64,000 nucleotides of DNA from Diphasiastrum complanatum (taxonomy: Eukaryota > Streptophyta > Lycopodiopsida > Lycopodiales > Lycopodiaceae): NCBI GenBank assembly GCA_029204225.1, contig CM055100.1:9739058-9803057 (forward strand), written 5' to 3'. Within the stretch, counting starts at the first letter, position 1. Each line of letters opens with the position of its first letter. Of the stretch, positions 11,170 through 21,682 are shown in pieces. Under the pieces are notes generated by a model. That model was given only the letters and a program-made list of their open reading frames with translations. It did no database searches and had not been told where the DNA came from. Made by a program: the position numbers and the translations under genes.

Positions 11170-11526
11170 TTTAAAATCTTTTAACTTAGTTATGTAAGTT
11201 GTTGATCTTCGAGGCTTGTTTGCAATTTGTTGCTTTTCTACAACTTCAAAGATAGGGATCTGCCTTTGATTATGATCTACATTAGTTTGTTTTTTATGGT
11301 TGTGATTTTTTGGAGGATTTTGTTAAATTTTTAAACTTTTGAGCATTAGGTTACAAGTACAACAAGGTGATTAAAATATCACGAGAAGCTTTGCTCTTAA
11401 CCAAGGCATTAGAATCGGTGAAAAATAAAAATAAAATCAAGACTACATTTAAAAAGATTAAAAACAAGAACATTGTGGTATTATACCACAGAGGCCTTGC
11501 CATAATAATTCAATTGTTGGGTTATG

Positions 11527-11529
<3 letters not shown>

Positions 11530-11579
<50 letters not shown>
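11530..11579. repeat. (TA)n microsatellite
   Basis: About 50 bp of uninterrupted TA. Confidence 0.95.
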
Positions 11580-11583
<4 letters not shown>

Positions 11584-12884
11584 TGCTAAAGAGTTGTTCT
11601 TTTGTAAATGTCTTAAGTTGGAAGAGCTTACACAATCACAAACATTACCACAATAGTATTTAAAGTTTATAAAATCGTAAAACCGAGAATTTTATATCAG
11701 AATTTAAAAAGACTAAGAATTGTGAACAATAGGTAATTTTCATTTGACGATTTTCACAATGGGTTTAAAATATGTTCGTCATTTTGGATTTTTGAAATTG
11801 CCAAATATCAAGAATATTCACAACCGGTATTCACAAAAATCACGATTAGTATTTACAATAATCACGAATATTCATAATCAGTATTCACAATAATCACGAT
11901 TAGTTTTCAAGATATTTTCTTATTCACATAGATAATTGTCGCCACCCATCAATCACGTAGTCTTCAAGATGCATCTCTAAAAAAATTAATTCTTCATCCA
12001 ATATATGGAAGACATTTTGTATACATCCTACAAAAGAAAACACTATCAAAAACAATAAAAATAAATTGTCAAAGAAATTACCAAAATATATTGTCGCTTG
12101 TCACATTTCTTCATTCAAGCACGTGAGAGCACAATAAAAAGAAGAAGAAACTGAAACATTGTGGAATAAAGCATGCATTAGCTTTTAAGTCTCCTGCTCA
12201 CATATGTGATTGTTATAACCTGCATATTCAGAATCAAGCATGCACTAGCCAAGTAAATTTGTTTGCTTTTTTTCCATGCATGCAGGCTATGTCATTTTTT
12301 TATGTATGCAAGCAAGGCCAAAAACCTTTGGCCCTCAGAAGTTTAGAGTCCGAACTCATAATTCCTCAAACATGTATTGGAATGAACGCATTCAAATAAT
12401 TAGATGATGCATGGAAAAAAATGATATACGTACATTGGAATTTGGTATCATATTCTGCTCATATTTATCTTTAATATGTTGTGAAACAATAATTGATTAT
12501 AGACCTCGAAAAGTCGAAAGAAAACTACTCATTAAATTGTGATTGTTGTGTGGCAAAATTGAGGGGTCATTCTTAACTAACTCAATAGTGTGAAAAAATT
12601 GAACTAAGTCATAAATTGGAATGGGCATAAATAAACAAAACATATTAAAAAGATGTACTAAAAGAAGAATTAGTGTAGAAGCTAAAAATGTTGCAAGATC
12701 AGTTTGTGAACTAATATTGTAAACTAGAGTCATGTAAGGGTAAAACAGACCAAAGCTCCACTCGGATAAACCATATTTTTGGTCCTTGTTGAAAATCTCA
12801 AAAATGCAAGCTTCATTGGGAAACTTTGGTTTCAAAGGTATACCTAGTGTCGAAATTCCTTCTACTAACAAAGTGATTGTTGGT

Positions 12885-12962
12885 AGAGACTTGTTCATGA
12901 AGCATAGGACCTCACTTGGAGTGTTATCAAAGTCTATGCTAAAACTTGAAGAGGGAGTGTGA
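12885..12962 (+). pseudogene. Last residues of a Copia RNase H, truncated copy
   Basis: The frame reads RDLFMKHRTSLGVLSKSMLK and then LEEGV and stop. It is nearly identical to the end of the Copia RNase H at 27578-28020. It sits immediately before an LTR, with the purine-rich GAAGAGGGAG between, so it is the 3' end of an element whose body is gone. Confidence 0.8.
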
Positions 12963-13437
12963 GATTTTCACTTAGGTTAGTCTATTTTGGTCATATTTGT
13001 GTATTTGGCAATTGAGGCCAATTTTCATATTAGACTTAGAGGTTGACTTTTCAAAGTTATATTAGTATAAAAGTATTTGAATAAACACTTTTTGAAAGTG
13101 TGGGAAATGTAGAAGTTGAGTTTTAGTAGACTCAAATTTGAATGTTGGGTACATTGAATCTAGTCCCAAAAATAATAGAGTTTTCATTATGGAGGGAAAC
13201 CAAGTGGCAATTTAGGTCTTGGACCTGCTATAAAAGGATGTAACTCATGGGAAGAGAAATCAATATCTCTCTCTCTTATCTCATTCATACTTATACATAG
13301 TTCTCTTGGGTTCTACTATCTATTGGTGCACTATACTTGTGATATCTTGCAATTTTATGTGTAGAATGCTCATTAAATGCTATTTTCAGATTCACACATT
13401 TGAAATACAGTAGTTTACTATTATTGTATGGACAACA
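12958..13437 (+). mobile_element. Copia LTR, copy A
   Basis: Starts TGTGAGATTTTCAC directly after the polypurine tract GAAGAGGGAG and ends near GACAACA, about 480 bp. A TATA box (CTATAAAAG) lies at 13228-13236, followed by a short CT run and TACATAGTTCTCTTGGGTTC. Copies B (16827) and C (28016) align with it. Similarity to copy C continues to about 13620, so the true border may be further right. Confidence 0.75.
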
Positions 13438-14139
13438 ATATTATTTTATGTTTTGGTTCATGTTTGATCAAGATCTATTAGAGTTTGCATCTCAATTTTT
13501 GTGTAGATGCTAATTTTTCTACATTGGCAAGATTGGTGATATGTTGTCTTTCTAAACCAAGATCATTTTATGGATTTAGATCTTAATTGGTCTGAAATCC
13601 TTCACAAATCATCCCATCTGGTAGATACGGACACCAACTTGGACAAGTCATTTGCAAACAAAACGGACTTCCTAACAATTGGATCTGGTGAAAATGTTAT
13701 ATATATATATTAGAATTCGCCAGAAATCGTTCAACCGAGCACCTTCCCTCAAGCTATGCACCTTCCAATGGGAACACAAGGAAATAGAATGACTTCTCAA
13801 ACAGAAAGCAACTTAGCATAATCTCAAAGTGTTATTTTACAAGGGAAATGCCTCTCTTCTTTAGCAAGAAGGGCCTTCCATAAGCTTATACTAACTTATG
13901 GAATTAGTTTCTAAACTTGCCACTCTAAGGCTTCTAAACTTCTCAACTTCTAACTTAGAAAGCCTAAGACTCTAAACTTAGAACTCAAGATAACTTAGAA
14001 TCTTTTATTTTCTAAGCTTAATTTTCTAAGTTACAGTTCTCTAAGTTAAGTTTTCTTTAAGTTAGAATTTAATTAAGTTTCTACCCATGGACTTATAACA
14101 CACATGCCATGGTAGAAGTTTATTAACAAGTACTCACAC
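13438..14139 (+). mobile_element. Leader and lost gag start of the Copia derivative
   Basis: The first 180 bp still resemble the sequence after LTR copy C. No clean primer-binding site is visible; TGGTAGATACGG at about 13621 may be a decayed one. From 13860 to 14100 the DNA is made of repeated CTAAACTTAGAA / CTAAGTT phrases. Confidence 0.4.
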
Positions 14140-15033
14140 GTGGACTTACAATACACATGCCACGGTGTTTTATTTTACTTTGTTGCTAACAACAAAGGCA
14201 AGGGGTCAAAGGGTCAAGATCAAAGTGAGTCTTCCTCTTTTGTTAGTAAGAAGAAGGATAGGTCAAAGTTAAAATGCTTCTATTATAGAATCAAAGGGCA
14301 TTTTGCTAATGAATGTTTGAAGAAACATAGAGATGAAAGTAGCAAGAAATTCAACTTTATTACTAATGATGAGGATCTAGGTGGTTGTGATTCTCTTTTG
14401 ATGTGTAGTCCAATATCAAGTGAAGGTGACAAAGATTCATGGTGGATTGATAGTGGAGCTAGTTCACACATGACTAGTCACAAGGAGTTCTTTACTTCTT
14501 TGGTCACTTACGATGGACCCAAGAAAGTGATGCACATGGCCAATGGTGGTGAGTTTGTGATTGAAGGCATTGGTTCAATTCTTGTTTGTCTTTCTACTAA
14601 TATGAAAGCAAGACTTGATGGTGTTCTTTACATTCCTTCACTTTCAAAGAATTTGTTAAGTGTTGGTCAAATGATAGAGAAAGGATACATGGTAAAGTTT
14701 GGTGGTGATGTTTGTTTCATTTCAAAGGAAGAAATCTTGGTTGCTAGGGGCAATAGACAAGGTAGACTTTTCAAGCTTGATGCTTTTGTTATGGCTAACA
14801 AAAAGGATGGAATGGAAAAGGAGATTGGTCTCAACTTTCCAAAGTTCCCTTTTAGCATCAATAAGATTGGTGGATCTTATGCAAAGTCTAACAGGCTTCC
14901 TTATGCTAGATCTAGGTCAAGATCTAATATGCTTCTTGGAGATGTTCATCTTTGTGCTAACTTGGCTAGCTATGAGGATAATGATGGTTCTTCATGGCAA
15001 GTGCAAGCATGCAAAAGGTACAGAAAGATCTAA
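14140..15033 (+). pseudogene. Copia gag zinc knuckle and protease ORF
   Basis: A 297-codon open frame. A Lys/Ser-rich gag tail leads to a zinc knuckle of the CX2CX4HX4C type with C46, H54 and C59 in place but tyrosine at 49 instead of the second cysteine. A Copia aspartic protease follows with WWIDSGASSHM (catalytic D104), then GVLYIPSLSKNLLSVGQM, a standard Copia protease tail, and the start of the pre-integrase region (GRLFKLDAF). After about residue 235 the frame leaves the Copia pattern (RLPYARSRSRSNML) and ends. The start codon belongs to the ORF only; the natural polyprotein start would be further 5'. Probable function when intact: gag processing inside virus-like particles. Confidence 0.85.
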
Positions 15034-16826
15034 CTTCATCAATGGAGGTGGTGAAGGTTCTTCCTTGAAAAAGATTGTTGCTAATGATTTCTTTGATCAT
15101 ATGGAAAAAGATGTTGCTAGTGCATTCATGAAGGAAATGGTTCTTCTACATTTTTTTGTGATGAGTCCAAGAAAGTCATTTTTGCAGAAAGTGAAGTCAC
15201 ATGTCTTCATAAAAAAAGTAGATCAAATGGTTCTATCATGAAACTTGGTGAGGGAGATAGCCACAAGTCAGAATGATGTCATTGTGAATGATAGTGAGGA
15301 AAAAAAAATTATCCTATGAGTCATTACCTAAAACATTGAATAGAAGTTCTTGTTTGAAAAAAGAGAGTACTTCAGTCATCCGTATGTTGAAGGTACTAAT
15401 CATTTTTTTCATGGCTTCTCATGTTTTTGAGGTTTCTACTTCTTACGAAGGAAAGAGAAATGGAAGATTGGTTCTTGGGAAGATCCAAGGCATGGATCTC
15501 ACATCTCTTCATCAACTCAAAGGATTCTATGATTGTGCGTTGATCACTCATGATCAAGATGACAAAAGGTTGGTTGGAGAAGACTACATGGAGCAAATCG
15601 AAAGGCAAGAAAGATCTCATTGGTGAGATTATTGAGGTTTGTTATGGACTCAAGAATGCTGGATTGATTAGGTTTGATACTCATCTTCACCTACTCTACT
15701 TCATGTTGGATGGAATGTTTGGAATATATCTTTGGTTTATGATGGTGACATTCTTTTCACTAATCTTTGTGGAAATTCAAGATCAAGCATTGATGAGATC
15801 TTGTTGGATCTAGATCATATGTTTGAGAGGGAGTATTTTTAGAGGTTCAAGTCTGAAGATATACATGTCTTTGATGATCAAGAGAAAGGCAAGCAAGTGG
15901 AAGTGACACACTTTGCTTTACTCACATGAATCTTCTTGTGTAGATGATGCTATGCAAGCGGATATTGTATCTCATGGTTTTCATGCTGGAATGCAACTAA
16001 TGGACCTGGAAAAGATTTCTTAGTCAATGGCTTTGATGGTCAAGTGGAAGATCAAGAGGTTGGTCTCAAAGGGCTTCAACAACACAAAAGGGAAAGTGGT
16101 AATTTGGAGCTAGTCAAGAGCATCAGAGGAGGGTCATTTGGCAATGATGTTTTGGTTCTGTTTTTGCAAGTGTTTGAAGACTCAAGTAAGGTCAAAAGAA
16201 CAGTAAGAAAGTGTTGTTCAAGTTTACTTTACTTCTTCTATCTCATGTTTGAGCAATTTCACGTGGATGTGTGCAAATTTTCAAAATATGGTAAAACTAG
16301 CTTTATATTGGTTTTCATCATTTTGATGTTGAAGTTGTACTAGCATTTTTGGCTGGTTTTGCTGATGGAAATGAAGCTATTTGAGGTTCATTATGTCACT
16401 CATTCATGGCCAAGTCATCAAGTGTTGATGATATCTTGTGGCAAGATGGCAATGGAGGCTCATTCATGGAGTTTTATGGTGGAGACATATCAAGAAAATA
16501 CAAAGTTGGAGGAGACAAGCAAGCAAATGGTCATTACTCACATTTATTGTTTGGTTGCTGTTATTTTCCATAGAGTTAAAAGTTTGAAACATGGAGGAAT
16601 CATTTCATTTACGTTCTATTTGGTTCTTCATGTTCTAGTTACATCTTGATGTGTAAAATTGATGTAAGAAATAGTGAAACATCCAATTTGGACACTATTC
16701 TTTATATCAATTATGGAAACTACTTTAGAACATTAGAAAGGATATCTATACTTAGGACTTAGATCATTCTAAAGTTGGATCAAAGTAGTATGATTAAAAC
16801 TATGCCAAAACTAGTTGAAGAGCGAG
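15034..16826 (+). mobile_element. Unassigned interior of the Copia derivative
   Basis: About 1.8 kb between the protease ORF and the 3' LTR where integrase, reverse transcriptase and RNase H should lie. Several broken open frames (15288-15626, 15550-15813, 16044-16343) show no pol motif. The right end still has the ancestral tail (ACTATGCCAAAACTAGTTGAAGAGCGAG) before the LTR. The region is either replaced by other DNA or decayed past recognition. Confidence 0.5.
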
Positions 16827-17406
<580 letters not shown>

Positions 17407-17428
17407 ACTTCAAGTTCTTATTGAGTTT

Positions 17429-18431
17429 TGTTGGCTGATTCTGTCAAATCCCCAAGATACTCGGACAGAGCACCTCTCACCTTAGACCGAGGAGGTCTCT
17501 GAGAAGACGAGACTAATGAAGACTGAGAGCCGAGTATGAGAGCCAAGAAATGCTAGTTAGGAATGACAAGTAAAGACTGTGTAAACCTCATGGTGAATCC
17601 CAGAAGATGGAATGACCATGTAGGAACTAGTATTTCTAGGCAAATGTAATAAATGCAAGTAGACCCCTCTCAAAGAAAGTAGAGTGAGCCACCTTTTGAT
17701 GGTGACTTCTAGTGGAGAGCATTATTCCTGTGACTTGTAATTTGTGAAATGTAGAAATTCCACTAGGATGCCACCTAAGGAGCTCTCTTGCTTATTTAAG
17801 AGACTCTCTCTTTGTGAAGAGAAGCTTTTTGCATTGTATCTACTCCATGCTTAATAAGAAGATTTTCCATGAGTTTGATGCTACACTAAGCTCCTTGATC
17901 ATGATGGTTTTCTTGAGTGATGCCCCTATGATCATGCCCTTCCATTCATATTGTGTGTGGTTGTGGATTTAGAGTGGATTAGTTTTCTTGCTTTCCTAGT
18001 TGTGGATTAGATTTCTTGTTTTGTTGTGGATTAAAGTAGGATTTAGCATTCAAGTAAACTAGATAGACCGGATTGTGGCATAGATCTTGCACATTTCCTT
18101 ACAATCTAGTTCTTGATTGCTCTTGAGTAATCTAAGCATCAAGTGATAAGTGTTTCTTGATTCTTAGATTGTTAAAATGCTGCTAGGAATCTTGTTTCTT
18201 GTTTCTTATTTCTTGAATCTTGTTTTCAGTAGCTAATCTAGTTCTTGATTGTTCTTTGATTCAGTAGTTAGTGTAGGTTTGCTCCCTGCTCTGAAACGTT
18301 GATCCTCTTGAGCTATAGATAGTTACATGGCTAGTGTATGCATGTAGCTGAGTATCAAACCTGTTCTCTCATTGACAGGCTGGGAAATACATTGAAACTG
18401 AGAAACGCTTCTGCTGTTGACTGTTCTAACA
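17429..18431 (+). mobile_element. Probable LTR (about 1 kb) of a second LTR element
   Basis: Starts TGTTGGCTGATTCTGTCAAATCCCCAAGATACTCGGACAGAGCA. The same 45 bp, with one change, recur at 20659 right after a purine-rich tract, the pattern expected for 5' and 3' LTR starts. A TATA-like CTTATTTAAG lies at 17791, followed by many TTCTTG phrases. The 3' border (TTCTAACA) is a guess. Confidence 0.5.
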
Positions 18432-20658
18432 AGAAGATAATCCATAACGAACTATAATGTCAGAAGCAATAAAAGAAAGAAAAGCGAAACCGATATTCCG
18501 TCATCTGCTACAATGTCCAACCAAGAGCAACCACCACGGGGAATTGACAGTTTTTCTCCCCTTCTACAAACTCAAATCTATTTGTCTTTCCACATGCAGA
18601 TACCAATGCACAACAAATCTAGGATTCGGAAATCCACTTAGAGATTCAGTTCTGAATCTCTTGTTCGACGAGGTCCTTAGGACATAGTACCTCACCCATA
18701 CCTGCATCTCACGCTATATCTTACAACATCTGTTATCCATGATGATAGATTTTAGTGTCACCAACCCTGTCTTGTTTTGACAAGGGCATGTCAGATTAAA
18801 TCACATTACTCTACAAAACAACTAAAATATTGCAACTATCAAGGTACATTATCAATGTTGATGAGTGCAAGTTTTGTTCCACAAGTGCTATACAGTTCTC
18901 ACTCTCTGTAACGTTTGTTTATTTTCTTGTTTCTCTTCACTTATTTTGTGTGACTGATTTTTGCATGAGGAATAGCTACTGCACGAGAGTCTTCTGTAGA
19001 GCATCTCCAGAATACAATTTCATTCATCTATCCATCTTCAGATTACCATGTACAACAGTTTCAAATTTCTGAAAACTATGAGAAATCCATGACAAGTTAG
19101 AGGTAATTCCTGCACCTCATTGCCATATTATTCTTTGAGTAAACTACAGCAAGATCGAAACAAATTTAGTTAAAATTTGTTCAATCTTTAGTCCAGTCAC
19201 ATGTTCAACGAGTTTCAACTACGTGTTCCACACGTCGATCCAATCCTGAGCATGAACAATCACCATCAACAACATCCCCACCAACAGATTTTTTTTTTTT
19301 TTTTTTTTGGGGGGGGGGGGGGAGTGGATCTGCTTGGATCCACTGAAGTAGTTATGCTGCCAACAACAACACCAGCAAGATCGACAGCCAAGGTCACAAA
19401 TCGAAAGTCGACAATGACAAGGCTAAGAGGACAGATGGGCAATCCAAAGCGACTCGATCAGAAGAAGTAACCCAGTCATGACGAAGATCCTTCAGAAAGG
19501 AAAACACAAGCATTGGAAAATCAGTCTCCTTCTTCAACCAACCTCTTGCCATACTTCTACGCCCATTCTCATGTCTATCGTCCACACCATCTACCATTGT
19601 CACCACCACCCTCCCTTCCATCTGTTTGTTTATCATCAGTTTACTGTTCTTCTGAGAAATTCCCAGTTTTTTATAGTCTTACCGAAGCAGCTGATAGATC
19701 ATTGCAAGTGTCTTGTGGAGACCAACTACCACCTATATTGGTTGTTCCACCGAAAAAGACCTACAAAAGTAGGCGAAGCAGCTAGAAGAAATAAAAAGAA
19801 AGATCCATAAAGTTGAGGAGGAAAGGACAAAACTTAAACAACAGATGAGTTAGATCGATCTTGATCAAAAGAAACTCTCTGGAGTAATGATAGTTGAATC
19901 CCCTCTTATGAAGCCCAAAGAGATCCAAAAGTAACGGATCCAAAGAAAGAGCTGCAGAAAATGAAAGATAAAGACATCTGTGAACCTACAAATAAAGCAA
20001 GCTCCTCACCCAGCAAGTGGTGGTCAAAGTTCGACATTGCAAGGGTCCAAGGCTGCAATTGTAGAACTATCAGTTCCTCCACCTTGTCACCAAGCCTTCA
20101 TCATGTTTCCTCACCATTACCGAACCGTCCATCCAAAACTGTTTCTACCACCAAATTTCTGATGATGAGTCCATCCCCTTGAGACTGATAACCAAGATTT
20201 GTGCTACCTATCAGAAAAGAGCATCGACAAGACTGGAACTTCAAGAGAAGAACCACGGAAACACCTAGAGGCAAATGGAGGATACAGACATCCCAGAAGA
20301 AACCAAAGATGAAATCTGCCAAGAAACCAAAGATGAAACCGTCAATGGCAGATACAAGTGACTAAACAAAGAGACACATGGAAAGCACTCGAGCATGCAA
20401 GTTGTGAAGCTGCTGAGAACTCTCCAAATTTTGAGAATGTCAACCCATTACAGCAATAAGACATTCTGATCCAATCACGATAATTTGTGAAAAACAGTTT
20501 TTGTGATAAAGACTGGCGACAATAAGCACTTGGTTTTATGTAAGCGAACGAGGATCTACGCTTTTCCAAGTGACGATCGAAGACGCCAATGGAAAAGCGG
20601 AGCGACATCGTCCAATATGAGTTGCAGTGGGTCCTGCAACACATTAGGGGTGGGATGA
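18432..20658 (+). mobile_element. Interior of the second LTR element, decayed
   Basis: No pol motif was found. Between 19360 and 19440 there is a Lys/Arg/Asp-rich gag-like run, and near 19780-19870 a coiled-coil-like run (KVEEERTKLKQQM) with stops. AGGGGTGGGATGA at 20646-20658 fits a polypurine tract. A T18G14 homopolymer junction sits at about 19290-19322. Confidence 0.4.
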
Positions 20659-20708
20659 TGTTGGCTGATTCTGTCGAATCCCCAAGATACTCGGACAGAG
20701 CAACTCTA
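20659..20708 (+). mobile_element. Truncated 3' LTR start
   Basis: Fifty bases matching 17429-17473, then an abrupt change into an older minus-strand Gypsy fragment. The rest of this LTR is absent. Confidence 0.55.
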
Positions 20709-20906
20709 TGAAATGGGTATCAAGCAACTTCTACAACTATTGCTTGATGAACTCAGTGTAGTTCGTGTTGCAATGGTAGTATCGGCTCACCTTTGGTGTT
20801 GCTCCTTCAATGAAAGGTATGGTATGTCACAAAAGATGGAATTCCTTTAGATCCATGTAAGATGATGCAAAGCAATCTTTATATTCCATCAATAACTTCT
20901 GCAGCT
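20708..20906 (-). pseudogene. Gypsy reverse transcriptase, N-terminal fragment
   Basis: Minus strand, two frames: EYKDCFASSYMDLK, then after a frameshift HTIPFIEGATPKVSRYY and TNYTEFIKQ with a stop, then KLLDTHFI. This is the entry to the Ty3/Gypsy reverse transcriptase (the EYKDVFAWSY...DLKGIP...HxIPL...kKEL.KLL..GFI pattern). It stops exactly where the truncated LTR begins. Confidence 0.65.
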
Positions 20907-21682
20907 TCATGAATTGTGAGGGTGTGAGCTGTACTCCCACATGAACAATCTTGTCTTAAAAAACTCGCAATTTTGGAGGAAAACTCGCAAAACTCGCAGA
21001 AAATTTACTCGCAAAATGCCAAACCCATCTTGTCTTCTTCTCCTGGCTCTACTAGATTCATTGGTTGAATGCGAGTTGCTCCTTCGTAGACTTGTTCTAC
21101 TTGCTCCATTAGTATTTGTTAAACTCCATAGCATGTAGGATCCAACTGGGTGTGGATTTGTGCTCATGCCTACTGATTGGACCGCAATCTAGTTCAATGG
21201 TGTGCACTGGCACTAGCTTTCAATGGACAATTCTTGCAACAATGTCTGTATCCACACTCGCAACAGAAGGGTGTATAAATGTTTTTTGTTCGGACATTTC
21301 GACAATCTTGTGTCCCATATATTTCAAGCATCCACATGTGTGTACAGTGCAATCATAATTTATTTTCCAGAAAGTTCACATTGAGATGGTAGCAAATTCA
21401 TGTTGCATCAGTGGCAACAGTCATGACATATTAGAGAATCAAGCTTTTCATTGAGATGAGAGTAAAATTCCCCCACAGCAAATCCCTTTCAGAGATTCAT
21501 TATGTGATCACACAACAATTGCAAGAAGAATGTCTAACAACATTCCCAAAACTTAAAGGTTACAGTTGTTCTCTTCATCAGCAGCTTAATAACATATATC
21601 CTGCCATTATTCTGCAAAATTTTCATCAGAGTTTAGGCAACAAGGGAAACATTCAAGTAGAGAGAGTATGAGAAACCAATCT
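20907..21682. other. Decayed Gypsy DNA and 3' flank of the MCTP gene
   Basis: Apart from the zinc-knuckle remnant no motif is seen. ACTCGCA is repeated at 20964-21016. The last 300 bp before 21683 should hold the MCTP 3' untranslated region; no clear AATAAA on the minus strand could be singled out. Confidence 0.45.
21190..21345 (-). pseudogene. Gypsy gag zinc-knuckle remnant
   Basis: Minus strand, broken frames with a Cys/Gly/His run (CGCLKYMGHKIVE) and CECGYRHCCKNCP about 20 residues later. These look like two damaged CCHC knuckles. It lies upstream of the RT fragment at 20708-20906 in the same orientation, so both are probably one old element with a large internal deletion. Confidence 0.4.

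Larger units (their letters stand above)
10837..12884. other. AT-rich DNA without a recognised gene
   Basis: Includes the CA and TA microsatellites listed separately and a phrase (AATATTCACAA/CACGATTAGTATTCACAA) repeated loosely at 11810-11900. The minus ORF at 12497-12898 is hydrophobic and matches nothing. It overlaps the Copia RNase H tail on the other strand and is rejected as a gene. Confidence 0.5.

Noticed and set aside
12497-12898. 133-codon minus-strand frame
   Set aside because: Overlaps the Copia RNase H tail on the plus strand, is merely hydrophobic and has no family match.
19201-19470. Frame with a polyphenylalanine-polyglycine run
   Set aside because: Created by the T18G14 homopolymer junction.
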